NCBI GenBank assembly: GCA_963703745.1
Contig: CAVPFL010000007.1
Span: forward strand, 124,001 to 188,000
From: AP-15 sp963703745
Lineage (GTDB): Bacteria; Pseudomonadota; Alphaproteobacteria; ATCC43930; CGMCC-115725
Reading direction: 5' to 3'
DNA length: 64,000 bases
Part shown: piece after piece, positions 45,191-54,826 of the stretch
Layout of the letters: each line of letters begins with the position of its first letter
Position numbering within the stretch: the first letter of the stretch is position 1
Translations under genes and position numbers: made by a program
The notes under the pieces: model-generated
Seen by the model: the letters and a program-made list of their open reading frames with translations, nothing else
Told to the model about the DNA's origin: nothing
Databases searched by the model: none

Positions 45191-45369
45191 GCAGCCCGCC
45201 CGAGATCTGTGCGTCGGTCAACAGGTGGCCTAACGCATCCGGCACCCCTCGGTAGGGTAACACTGACGCCATAGCTTTCCTAGTTGCGGTGAAGAACAGC
45301 GCGGTGTGGCGACTGCGTGACGTGATGCCCGACAACGCGAGAGGGACCGAAAGTTTGCAGACTCACCGA

Positions 45370-45425
45370 TGGAGGGGAATGGATTTGAACTTTCAGTTCC
45401 GCGCCAGATAGGCAGCGGTTTCGCG
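45370..45425 (-). repeat. tRNA 3'-end-like repeat, copy 3
   Basis: GGAGGGGAATGGATTTGAAC, then AGTTCCGCGCCA..TAGGCAGCGG, as in copy 1. Confidence 0.45.
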
Positions 45426-45610
45426 GGTTCGTCCGAGTTGAAGCCGATCTACGTAACGGATCCGAGTGCGTTGAAGATTGGCCTTGTTCGCTGGCAAATC
45501 CTCCGATTGCGGTTTCTATTTGAGGAAAATTCTTGTGGTTATCATGGCCTAACAAGAAAATTGCTCAGCGCCTACGCCAATGCTGAAACCGGAGGTGGCC
45601 CTCCAAGAAG

Positions 45611-46953
45611 CTATCGACCATCGTATTTTCTGCGTTCGGCTCCCGATTCATCGTTGTTCTGGCTTGCGGCGCGTTCGTCGAAGGATTGACCGGTGGTTTG
45701 ATCCCTCGCAATTCGCCTGGTGAAGGCCTGCAAGCGGCGCACAATGACGTCGACATAAGCCGGGCTGAGCTCGAGACCACAACAGACCCGGCCGGTCATT
45801 TCGGCCGCGATCAGAGCGGTGCCCGAACCGAGAAACGGGTCATAGATCACCTGGCCAGGTCGGCTGTTATTGATGATCGGACGACGCATGCACTCAATCG
45901 GTTTTTGGGTGCCGTGGCCCCAGGTCTGCTCATGTTGCGGGTTGCCGAAAAGATTGTTATTGGCAATTTCCCAGACCGTGGTTTGCGTTCGGTCGCCGCC
46001 CCAATGGCTGCTCTTGCCCTCGCGCACCGCGTACCAGCACGTCTCATGCTTCTAGTGGTAATCGCCTCGGCTTAACGTGAAGTGCTGCTTGACCCAGACG
46101 ATCTGCGTGCGCGGCTGGAACCCGCAAGCGGAGAGGCCTTCGGCGACGATGCCGCCGTATAGAGCCGCGTGCCAGATATAGGCAACATTCCCGGGGAACA
46201 GCGCATACGCTTCCCGCCAGTCGGCGCGATCGTCATTGAGCACCTCGCCTCGTGCGAGTTTGCCCCGGCCGCGTTTGTTGTGCGCTCGCCAAGAGGGGTT
46301 ATAGCCGACCCCGTAAGGAGGATCTGTGATCATCAAATTAGGTCGGGATGGTGCCAGGACTGGCACAACAGAATCCGCGCGAGTGCTGTCCCCGCACCCG
46401 ACACAATGGTTGCTCAAAAGCCAGATGTCGTCGAGCTGAGTCACCGATTGATCGGGTACTTCCGGGACGTAGTCTGGGTACGTCAGACCACTCGGTCGCA
46501 AACCGGTCAGGATTGTCTCGAGTTTTTCGGCTCGAAGCCAATCAGGCCGACATGAAAATCGGCGAACCCGAGCTCCTGGAGCTCGCTGCTGAGCAGGTCC
46601 ATGTCCAGTTCGCCCTCGCCGCAAGTTGATTGTCGGCCAGGCGATAAGCGCGCTTTTCTTCCTAGCTCCAACCGCGCGCAACGATCACCGGGATTGAGGT
46701 CACCCCTGCTGTTGGAGCAGCCCGCAACACGCCCCTCCCCAGCGATCACCTTACCCTGCGGGTCGACCAGCACCGGGATCGTCCATCCCCACTGGCGGAT
46801 AGAGGCCTCGATTTTATCGAGGTCGGCCTCGCTGTGACGTCGGGGGTTGTTTGCGTAAGGGATCAACCGCTCGATCGGCCAGTGCTCAATCCGCTCGGCC
46901 GGCCAGGGACGTGAGGGTTTCCGAACTGCGAGAACCGATTCTGTCAAAGCCAT
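45611..46953 (-). pseudogene. ParB-domain DNA methyltransferase (N6-adenine/N4-cytosine type), broken
   Basis: From 46953: ParB-like domain (ERLIPYANNPRRHSEADLDK, IEASIRQWGWTIPVLVDPQG, KVIAGEGRV). Frameshifts near 46710-46600 and 46530 separate it from LDLLSSELQELGFADFHVGL-like residues and DYVPEVPDQSVTQLDDIWLL. The methylase has motif IV DPPY in LMITDPPYGVGYN and motif I-like DPFLGSGTALIAAEMTGR. At 46052-46054 TAG replaces Trp in DYH-W-KHETCWYAVREGKSSH; the same frame is then open to 45611. Order DPPY before FxGxG means a beta-class enzyme. Phage- or island-type orphan methylases have this layout. No restriction gene is near. Confidence 0.8.
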
Positions 46954-47006
46954 CCTTTGCCTATCCTATTGAATACATTACGGTGCTTTGCTTTACGCGC
47001 CGAAAT

Positions 47007-47557
47007 TTATAACCTCGTCTCAATCATATGGCTCACGAACCGAACCGCCTGCTCGAAGTCGATCGGAAGCTTACAGAAGGCCGCGAATGAAGTGCCGCGC
47101 GTCAGTGGCGGGCCATAGTGCGGTTCCTGAGTAGCGACGCCTAGGAGGTAGGCACCTTCACCCATCTCTTCGCCGGACGCTAAATCCGCCTTTTCGTCGG
47201 GGTCCTTTTTAGGAGGAAACATCGCCTCATAAACAAACCAGCTCGGCGTCTCGCAGCAGCTACCCGGTCGATCTGCTTATCATCGAGCATTGCTCGCAGA
47301 TTTTTCATTATCAGCGCGACGGCGCCGGCACGAACTTGGCGCAGCAGTGCGGCGGCAATCACACCCTCGACAAGGTTCCACTTGTTGTACGAGCGATGGT
47401 GCCCCTGGCCGAAACCGGCCGGCGCACTGATGATCCCCCGATTGATGCATTCGCGGATTTCTCCTCTCGCAAGGGAGGTCACCGTCTGAAGCTCGGCCAA
47501 TGTGAATTCTGTTTTCGAAGCCAGCCTGTCCCGGTGAGCCTCGATTGTATCCCACAT
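47007..47557 (-). pseudogene. putative MerR-like DNA-binding protein, one frameshift
   Basis: ATG at 47557 with GGGAGGAG upstream. FTLAELQTVTSLARGEIREC, INRGIISAPAGFGQGHHRSY, NKWNLVEGVIAAALLRQVRA has the order of a MerR-type winged helix (HTH, then a Tyr/Arg wing), followed by ALIMKNLRAMLDDKQIDRVA. Near 47265 the frame moves to ETPSWFVYEAMFPPKKDPDE and continues to TAG at 47007. Regulator by inference; the target is unknown. Confidence 0.5.
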
Positions 47558-47721
47558 TCAAACTCCTCCCAGAGTCCAGTGCCGGCATTCTCCCAGATGC
47601 GCAGACTTCCCCGGAACAGCGGTCGGTCGAGGAGATGGAAACGCATATTTGTGAGAAAATCATAAATACGGAAAACAGCGAAATCGAGATGATCTTCGAG
47701 CTCCGTCAAGCCACAAAGCAT
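47479..47721 (-). CDS. possible small protein upstream of the MerR-like gene
   Basis: 80 residues, MLCGLTELEDHLDFAVFRIY, DFLTNMRFHLLDRPLFRGSL, RIWENAGTGLWEEFECG; the tail overlaps the next gene in another frame and is unlike a protein. No ribosome site. Possibly a decayed gene. Confidence 0.3.
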   Translation of the reverse strand: MLCGLTELEDHLDFAVFRIYDFLTNMRFHLLDRPLFRGSLRIWENAGTGLWEEFECGIQSRLTGTGWLRKQNSHWPSFRR

Positions 47722-47911
47722 CGCGCTTCAATCGGCTCGACAAGGCGGCCCCGTCACGGTAAATTGCGCAGCTCAAGCATGATGACTAACAATCTGACCC
47801 AGATAGAAGTTTTCGGTCCGGAGCAGGTAACGATCGAACGCCCGCCCCCTTTTCATAGACGGTAAATTCCTCGCCGCTCGCGGGCTACAGGCATGAAATT
47901 TTGCCGTCTTC

Positions 47912-48178
47912 TCAGGAACTAAGAAGTCGCAGCGCCATACGCGTGCAACCGGCGAATTTGTCTGGAACGTCCATCAGGATGTTACTGTCCGGATCGCCGG
48001 CATTGGCGTTGAAAATGAGATTAAGCTCCACACTGTGCTCGTTGCGAACGATGGCGACATTGTCCCCCACGTGCGCCAGGGTGAACCTGAGCACCCTGTA
48101 AAAGGCGAGGGCGCGATCGAGTTCACGCACGCGGATGCCGATATGATCGATCTGCTCGATTGCGATGGTCTGGGCCAT
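47912..48178 (-). CDS. VOC (glyoxalase-like) protein, C-terminally shortened
   Basis: 88 residues: MAQTIAIEQIDHIGIRVREL, DRALAFYRVLRFTLAHVGDN, VAIVRNEHSVELNLIFNANA, ILMDVPDKFAGCTRMALRL then stop. The beta-alpha-beta-beta-beta half of a VOC domain with the metal-ligand region DHIGIRV. A complete VOC protein has about 120-140 residues; the second half is lost after MALR. GGAG before the ATG. May be non-functional. Confidence 0.65.
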   Translation of the reverse strand: MAQTIAIEQIDHIGIRVRELDRALAFYRVLRFTLAHVGDNVAIVRNEHSVELNLIFNANAGDPDSNILMDVPDKFAGCTRMALRLLSS

Positions 48179-48399
48179 TGGGAGCTCCGGCCTTTGTGGA
48201 TACCGGGCATCCTATATAGGAAGAAGTCAGGGTGTCCGGTGCGCGATTCCAAGCTCTCAGCGCGCCATGGGTCGTCGACACGGATGAGTTATCGTCAACG
48301 AATTCTACGACGAAGCGCTTTGTCAGGATAACCGGATAGCTCGGAAACGAGGCCAAGGGTAGGCTGGCTCGATGGCTGAAATCTCCTACCGCCACCGCT

Positions 48400-48890
48400 T
48401 TCCGCCGGCGCCAGCACCTCGACGAGATGGTGGTGCGGATCGCCGGCCAGCGGAGGTATCTGTGGCGTGCCGTTGACCACGATGGGTGAGGTCCTCGATA
48501 TGCTGGTACAGCGCCGGCGCGATAGTCGGGCGGCGCTGCGGCTGATGCGCAAGCTGCTCCAGAAGCTAGGCTTCGCACCCAGACTTCTGGTCGCCGACAA
48601 GCGGCGCTCTTACGCCTCCGCGTTCCGGCGTCTTCGACTGACTTGCCTGCATGAGCAGGGGCTGCGGAGGAACAACTGAGCCGAAAATTCGCATCAGACG
48701 GTGCGACGACGAGAGCACAAAAAGCAGCGGTTCAAGTCGGCTTGCTCCGCACAGCGCGTCCTCAGTATACACGCTGCCGTCCACAACACCTTCAACCTTC
48801 AACGCCATCTCGTCTCGTGCTCGACGCTCCGGATCTTCCGAGCCGAGGCGGCGAACCAATGGCGGGATGCGGTCGCAGCCGGATGCTGAT
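48400..48890 (+). pseudogene. IS6-family (IS26-like) transposase remnant
   Basis: Reads HLDEMVVRIAGQRRYLWRAV, DHDG, then after one extra G at about 48483 EVLDMLVQRRRDSRAALRLM, RKLLQKLGFAPRLLVADKRR, SYASAFRRL, LTCLHEQGLRRNN, stop, then AENSHQTVRRREHKKQRFKS, HAAVHNTFNLQRHLVSCSTL, RIFRAEAANQWRDAVAA. This is the C-terminal two-thirds of an IS6 transposase with a frame change and stops. No inverted ends found. Confidence 0.8.
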
Positions 48891-49101
48891 GCATCCGGCC
48901 TCGGTCTCGTATCCGGTCACCGCAAGTTAAGCTGACATTGCCGCGCCGAGGGTCTTGCCTTCGGACCGGAACAGCGCGACGCGGCGATACGGGCCGCATT
49001 GGGTGCCGTGCCAGCTGCCGTAACGCAACTCGCGGCGTAATCGGGAGAACCGGAGTACTGGGCGACGAGGCGCAAGAGAGAGCTCATAGCGGAGACGCGG
49101 A

Positions 49102-49440
49102 ATGTCGGACAGAATTCATGAACTACTACACCGGAACTTGCAGGAGGTTTTGGCGAAGGGGACGACGTCCGCCGCCGTGCGGCAATCGAGGAGCTCTACG
49201 CCGACGACTGCGTCCTTTATGTGCCTCCCGGCGTTTTCCTCGGGCACGATGCGTTGGACAAGTTCGCAGGAGACCTGCGCGCGACCCACTCGCATTTCGT
49301 GTACACGCCTCCTGACGAGCCACAGGCGCTACAAAACGCCTGCCGCCTGGCGTAGGGGTCCGGCCCGCTTGGCGGGAAGCCGGATTACACTGGCCTGGAC
49401 GTGATCATCGTCCTCACCCCTGAGGGGTGGCCCGTCTCGG
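49102..49440 (+). pseudogene. SnoaL-like (NTF2 fold) protein, frameshift plus amber
   Basis: MSDRIHELLHRNLQEVL opens the frame; after a shift near 49155 it reads GEGDDVRRRAAIEELYADDC, VLYVPPGVFLGHDALDKFAG, DLRATHSHFVYTPPDEPQAL, QNACRLA, TAG (49353-49355, probably a Trp), GSGPLGGKPDYTGLDVIIVL, TPEG. The AIEELYADDCVLYVPPG motif is typical of SnoaL/DUF4440 proteins. Confidence 0.6.
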
Positions 49441-50276
49441 CGCGGACGACGTGGGTGACGCGAGCTCCCGCCGCAGTTGCGGACCGCCGCTGGCGGAGAG
49501 AGTTTCTTGAGAGCTCCGTCTGGATGATCCTGCACAGGAAGTCGGACGGGTCGGCTTCGGACGCGTGTCTCTAGAGTGGCCGGTGTCCTGGGCGGTGGAT
49601 GACTGCTTATAACAGCCGCCGGAATAATTCGTGAGGCAACACCCTTGTGCTAAAGGGGGACGCTGGCGCCGATCTCCTCCGGGCACTTAAGGCAGAATAA
49701 CAAGACATCGATGCGGAGCTGTCGGGCGCCAGCGATGTCGCTGCAATTACCTGGAGGGCTCGTGATGACCTGAGCTGGGTGGAACCAGGCGACAGTTTTT
49801 GGGTGGCTGGACAGTAGAGCAGGAGCCGGCCCAACTCGAATGGCTGCTGGCAGCCACCAATGCTTTTATCAACACTTTGAGGGGGTATTGCGACCTGCTT
49901 CAGAGTAACGCGGCCTAATTCGAAGCTTCCGCTTCAGCTCGCTCGGTTGCAGTTTATTCTTGATAACAGATTTTTTCAAGAATAAAGCGGGAAGAGGCCT
50001 CGCCAAGCCCGGGACCGAGGTTTAGCCATTTAGCCAGCTCCTTTGCCTGCTGCTGATGAAATCGGCCAATTACTCGCATGCTGACCTGGAGAGAGGAGAG
50101 AGGTTCATAATTTTCGGTCCTACATCGACCCCTAAGCGAGCCGACAACGGACCTTGCCGCTGCAGCCGTGCCGCTTCCGGGTTCGACCGAGGCCGTGGCA
50201 AAAACGCGTTTGGAGAAAACGACGGCCGGGCCAAAATAGGCCATCCGGACTTGGTGTCACTACATCGGTGCGAAGG
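49441..50276. other. decayed stretch without an intact gene
   Basis: About 840 bases. One short frame ends EQEPAQLEWLLAATNAFINT, LRGYCDLLQSNAA before TAA at about 49919, not recognised. Otherwise nothing. Confidence 0.4.
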
Positions 50277-51473
50277 TCACAGCGCATTACACTGCCGGAC
50301 AGGCTTACCTTGGCGGAACATGTTTACGCCGACCAGAACAGCCGGCACGGCGCAGACCACCCAACCAGCACTATAGCCACCAGACAGCCCGAGCAGCAAC
50401 GAGAAGACTGCGGGACTGGACAACGCACCGATCTGGCCGAATGACAGCACCCCACCGGTCACCGCGCCCACTCGTCCCGGCGGCGCCAGACGCGCGGCTT
50501 CCGACAGCATGATGCCGTGCCAGGACAATGCCGTGGCGCTGACCACCATTGTCACCGCGCCTATCGCTAGCAACGGCCAATGAGGCGTAAGCGCGCCAAT
50601 CAGCCCGATGCCGACAGCCATGCCGAAGGCCAACCCGCCCAAGACCAAGTTTGGCGCGACATAGAAGCCGCCCACCCAGGCCCATAAAATGCGGCCCGGC
50701 AACGCCACCGCAATGACGGTCGAATACAGCGATCCAGCTGCAACCAGCGGATGGCCCTGTGAGGTCATGTAGGTGACGAAATAGGCAACAAAAACGGCCT
50801 GTGTGCCGTTGAACGCAAAGCAGGCGAACGACAAGGAGCGCAGCTCGCGGACCGCCAGCACTGCCGTGATCGTGGTGCGCAAATCCGACAGGCGGATCGG
50901 ATGCCTGGCCGATGGCTCAGTATCGAGCCGGCCACGTAGTGGCTGGAGCATCAGCACGACGGCCCAGCACAGCGCCGCGCTCGCCAGCATCGTGGCACGC
51001 CAGCCAAACGACTGTGCCGTCACCGGGCCAAGATAGCCGGTCAGCAGAATGCCTGCCGGGATCGCGCACTGGGCAATGGAGAAGGCAAATGGCGCGTAGC
51101 GCATGACGGACCAGCGCCCCAGCAACTGGGAACTGGCCGGGGTTGCAACCGAGGCAACACCGTTGCCGATCAAGGCCGACAGAACGAAGCCGACGGCACC
51201 ACCGAGGACTGCCGCTGCCAAACCAGCGCCTGTGAACCGCAGGGCGATCTGGCTCATGCGAATGGCGCCGTGCTGGATGATGAAGCCGCCCGATCCCAAC
51301 TGGCCGATCAGCCCGGCAAAGGCAGTCAACGAGAAGTAGATCCCGACCCAGGCGGCATCGGCATGTAGTTCCGCGATGATCAACGGCGCAAGCACCGCCG
51401 GCAGCGCCCGGGCGATAGAGCCGCACGTTTGCTGCAGAAACATCGCCGTGACCGCGACCAGCATATGGGTCAA
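50277..51473 (-). CDS. MFS transporter
   Basis: 398 residues with 12 predicted membrane helices in two halves (FAGLIGQLGSGGFIIQHGAI in the first half; GLIGALTPHWPLLAIGAVTM and SEAARLAPPGRVGAVTGGVL in the second). The layout fits the CynX/NimT-like or YbfB-like branch of major facilitators. Substrate unknown. Intact. Followed on the same strand, 390 bases upstream, by another MFS gene. Confidence 0.85.
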   Translation of the reverse strand: MTHMLVAVTAMFLQQTCGSIARALPAVLAPLIIAELHADAAWVGIYFSLTAFAGLIGQLGSGGFIIQHGAIRMSQIALRFTGAGLAAAVLGGAVGFVLSALIGNGVASVATPASSQLLGRWSVMRYAPFAFSIAQCAIPAGILLTGYLGPVTAQSFGWRATMLASAALCWAVVLMLQPLRGRLDTEPSARHPIRLSDLRTTITAVLAVRELRSLSFACFAFNGTQAVFVAYFVTYMTSQGHPLVAAGSLYSTVIAVALPGRILWAWVGGFYVAPNLVLGGLAFGMAVGIGLIGALTPHWPLLAIGAVTMVVSATALSWHGIMLSEAARLAPPGRVGAVTGGVLSFGQIGALSSPAVFSLLLGLSGGYSAGWVVCAVPAVLVGVNMFRQGKPVRQCNAL

Positions 51474-51868
51474 GTGAACGTTTCCTCAGGATGAGTTTGT
51501 TCTAACCCCTCGGCGTGTCTGCTACGCAATTTCCTTGTTCAAATATTCAAGAGGCCCTCGTCACCCACGATACCGGCAGGATTTTAACGGTTGCCTGGGA
51601 ATGCGCGCCTGCGGAGCACCTTCGCGTACCCGGCGATCTTGCCAGTGATGACGTCCTTTCCCACCGGCAAGATCGTTCCGTAACCGGATCGGGTTGGTCG
51701 CCGATCGCCCCTCGCCCTCAACGAAAATAGTGCCCCATAACTACCTGTGAGGGGCGCAACTACCGCGTCCCCTGCGGCCACCCATTCACCAATGATAATG
51801 TCCTGTATCACGCAGGCCAGAGGCGCTCGTTCAGATAAGGGCTGTCGAGTCCTCCGACTGATAGCGCG
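51474..51868. other. spacer between two MFS genes
   Basis: 395 bases. A minus-strand frame around 51590-51690 (SGYGTILPVGKDVITGKIAG, YAKVLRRR) looks like the end of an unknown protein; otherwise nothing. Confidence 0.35.
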
Positions 51869-53147
51869 TCACGCCAGCTGAATATCCGAAACCATCTTTG
51901 TGCCCCTCGTCTCGGGGCTGAACAGCATCGAGGCGAAGACCGAGGCGGCGGCGACGGTGGTGCCGATCATCATCGGTAGCGCAAAGCCCATGTGCCACTC
52001 CGTCGCGAAATATGACAGGACCGGCCCTACTAGGCCGCCGAAGACCGCTCCCTGATGATAGCAGAAACCAGTGGCCGTCGCCCGCACTTCGGTCGGGAAA
52101 CGCTCGGATAGATAGTGAGGCCACTGCGTGTGCATGCCGCCGCCGCCAAAGAAGCCCTGCAGCGTGAAGAACGCCACGATCATCGTGTAGTCGGTGGTCA
52201 GCAGGTACAGTGGCGCGATCGGGATGGTCACCAACGCGGTAATCATCAGCGTTATTCGCCGGCCAAAGCGGTCAGCGCACCAGCCCCAGAGCATCGCCGA
52301 CAGAAAGAACATAAGGCTCTGCAACATGATCGGCAAAGCGACATAGCCGGTGGGCAGGCCAAGGTCCTTCTGCAGATAGGAGGGAAACATGCCGCCGACC
52401 GAGTAGCCGACGACGAACGCACTGGCCATCAACCAGCATGCCGTGAGAGTATTGGAGAGCAGCCCGCGCCGAAAAATACTGAACAATGGTGCACGGAACT
52501 CACGGTTCTCAAGACGCTGCTTGCGCCGGTTCTCGATCCAGATCTCCGGCTCTTTGACGTATTTGCGGATGTAAACAATCACCAGGGCAGGCAACACGCC
52601 GATCAGCAACAGCCCGCGCCAGCCAATGTGGTCATAGAGTAGACCGTAAGCCGCGCTCGACAACAGGGCGCCAAGGCCCCAAGATCCCTGCAGGACCGAT
52701 CCCATGAAACCGCGCGAACGCTGGGGCCAGGTTTCCATCGCCAGCGCGGCGCCGGCGGGCCATTCCGCACCCATGCCGATCCCTAAGGCAGCACGGAACA
52801 GCAGCAATAACCAGAAGCTCGGCGCGAGGCCGGCGAGCAGATTGCAGGCCGAAAACCAGGCTATAGAGATCATCAACGGCTTCTTGCGTCCGATCCGGTC
52901 GGCGAGCCAGCCCGACGCCGTGGCGCCGACCAGCCTCATCCACAAGGTTAGCGTGAAGACGACAGCGACCTCTGTCAGAGGCACGCCGAAGTCTTTCGAA
53001 ATCGGCACCATCAGAAGCAAAAAAAACCGTAAAATCAAAGGAGTCGAGTGTCCAGCCCAGCCACGCGGCAATCCAGGCGAGCCATTGATCCTTGCTTGGT
53101 TCCTTCCACCACGGAATCGGGTTCGCGCCAGCGAGAATGATCGACAT
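51869..53147 (-). pseudogene. MFS transporter (metabolite:H+ symporter type), frameshift in a T8 run
   Basis: ATG at 53147: MSIILAGANPIPWWKEPSKD, QWLAWIAAWLGWTLDSFDFT, VFF. At the T8 run (A8 on the plus strand, about 53035-53042) the frame changes and continues as LLLMVPISKDFGVPLTEVAV, GWLADRIGRKKPLMISIAWF (the D-R-x-G-R-K loop), GIGMGAEWPAGAALAMETWP, and helices to SPETRGTKMVSDIQLA. Twelve helices in all. The longer frame from 53191 is an artefact. A homopolymer this long can slip, so the protein may be made at low level, switch phase, or reflect a base-call error. Confidence 0.8.
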
Positions 53148-53254
53148 TTAGCGATTTCCCCCTTTGTTCTCGAACGTTCTTGTTCGTTCACTCCTATCTA
53201 ATAGCCTCCGCTATGATTTCTGCAACAGGAATTGCCCTAGCCTGCATTTCGCAC

Positions 53255-53545
53255 ACACGACTGGGACGACACCGTTGGCGTCGTGCTCTCCGAGTTCGGT
53301 CGGACATTTCACGAGAACGGCAATGAGGCACCGACCATGGCCAGGAGAACGTCATCTGGGTGCTGGGCGGAGGCGTCCGCGTCGGCCGCATCTACAGCGA
53401 CTGTTCCGGCCTCGCGACGGCGCAGCTCTACCAGCGCCGCGACCTCGCCGTCACCACCGACTACCGTACCCGCGCTTGCCGTGATCCTTGAGCGCCACCT
53501 GCGCCTTGGCGACCACCAGCTCGCGGCGATCTTCTCCAGCGGCGA
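53255..53545 (+). pseudogene. DUF1501 protein C-terminal remnant
   Basis: Reads DWDDTVGVVLSEFGRTFHEN, then in another frame HGQENVIWVLGGGVRVGRIY, SGLATAQLYQRRDLAVTTDY, and in the first again LAVILERHLRLGDHQLAAIF. The SEFGRTxxENGxxGTDHG and GGxVxGGxVYGxxPGL order is the end of DUF1501 secreted proteins. Two frameshifts. Confidence 0.6.
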
Positions 53546-53703
53546 CATCACCGGCCGTGAAAAGACCCTGATCGGCCTCGACGAGAAAGAGATTGGGCGA
53601 CGGATTGACGACGCGCAACGGTCGGTCACTGAACAGCCTGTGGCGCTGACAACGCAGATCGCGCGTGAAAAGGGTGTTGAGACACCGCCTCTCTGCGCGC
53701 GAT

Positions 53704-54260
53704 CCTAGTAAAGCTGGGCGACGCCGGAGTTCCTGATTACGAAATTCCAGAGCGCCTCGATGCCGCCGCCGATCAATTGATCGGCTGCTGCCGGCGCCAA
53801 CCCAACCAGACCTTCAACGAGCCTCGCGATCACACCATGGTTGGCGTCCTTGGCCTTAGCCGCCTCCTGCTTAAGCGCCGCCAGTTTTGACTCAGCCTGG
53901 CGCCGTAGTGAGTCCCTTTGCCAGGCCGATTTCTCGGGGGTATCGCCGGCCCGGTTACAGGCGTCGCGCTTGACAAGCTACGGGAACAAGTAAGCCCGGC
54001 AAGGGGCGACGCCCACCCCAGCATGTGCCTGTCCCGAGAATTCGCCGGCCAACCCGGCGGTGTGCGCATTCCCGGCATTATTGGCAGTTCGGCGGCGGCG
54101 GCAACGTTTATTTGTTTGAGAACGAGCGGCTGAACCTGCGCCTTCGCTGCGTCGACCGCAGCGCGGTTGGACGTGCAGGCGTTGAGGAGAGCCTCGACGA
54201 TGTCATCGACCAGGTCGCGGTCGAGCGGATTCGCGTCGAAAATGCCCCGCGCAGCGTTTG
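53704..54260 (-). pseudogene. unknown hypothetical protein, fragmented
   Basis: The C-terminal piece is clear: RDACNRAGDTPEKSAWQRDS, LRRQAESKLAALKQEAAKAK, DANHGVIARLVEGLVGLAPA, AADQLIGGGIEALWNFVIRN, SGVAQLY, TAG. An N-terminal-like piece in another frame reads FDANPLDRDLVDDIVEALLN, ACTSNRAAVDAAKAQVQPLV, LKQINVAAAAELP. Together they suggest one helical protein of about 180 residues split by a frameshift near 53960. No family recognised. Confidence 0.4.
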
Positions 54261-54418
54261 AGCGCCAGCTCAGCGGCTGGGTCAAGAACCTGTTGACCGA
54301 GAGCAAGATCCAGTTGAACCTCATCGAGCGGCGCGAGATGGCCGAGTCCCTTATTTGCCGACATACCCGGGCTCGAACCCGTGCCCGTGCGCAAGGAGCG
54401 CTTCTAAGCGCGGATTTC

Positions 54419-54652
54419 GAGGGAGCAGAAGGCATTAGTCAAGCGGGCGGCGGAACTCCAAGGGCGAACGCTCACCGATTTCGTAATTGCCAGCGCACAC
54501 GACGCGGCGGTTCGAACCGTCGAAGAGATGGAGATTATACGGCTGAGCGCTGCCGATAGCCGTGCGCTCGCTGAGGCGATGCTTAATCCGCATCGACCGC
54601 CCCCGAGCTTCGCGCAGCCGTGCAACGATACCGGAAGATTGTCGGCCAATAA
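54419..54652 (+). pseudogene. DUF1778 (TacA-like) antitoxin, N-terminally truncated and frameshifted
   Basis: REQKALVKRAAELQGRTLTD, FVIASAHDAAVRTVEEMEII, RLSAADSRALAEAMLNP, then after one base shift near 54608 ELRAAVQRYRKIVGQ and TAA. This is the DUF1778 antitoxin body and toxin-binding tail; the ribbon-helix-helix DNA-binding start is broken. The next frame begins immediately after the TAA. Confidence 0.65.
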
Positions 54653-54826
54653 GTGCGTCTCTTGTCCGACCGATGCCATGTCATGGGGCTGTCTGCGCAC
54701 CATCATAGGGGCGGTTTCTCTTGTTGCATCGACGCGCTTGACCGGTATCTGAAGACGCAGGCGGGCCAGGATAGCCGCAGGCGGGTCGCCGCGTGCTTCG
54801 TGCTCACCCCGTTATCATTCCGATAA
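54653..54826 (+). pseudogene. GNAT toxin (TacT-like) N-terminal fragment
   Basis: GTG start touching the antitoxin stop. VRLLSDRCHVMGLSAHHHRG, GFSCCIDALDRYLKTQAGQD, SRRRVAACFVLTPLSFR, stop. FSCGxxALDxYLxxxAxQDxxRRVAxCFVL is the usual start of TacT-type acetyltransferase toxins, which acetylate charged tRNA. The acetyl-CoA-binding half is missing, so it should be harmless. Confidence 0.65.

Noticed and set aside
23102..49355. Amber (TAG) recoded to an amino acid in this organism
   Set aside because: Intact genes here use TAG as a normal stop, including the debranching enzyme and the 8108-8380 gene, and the affected genes also carry other lesions.
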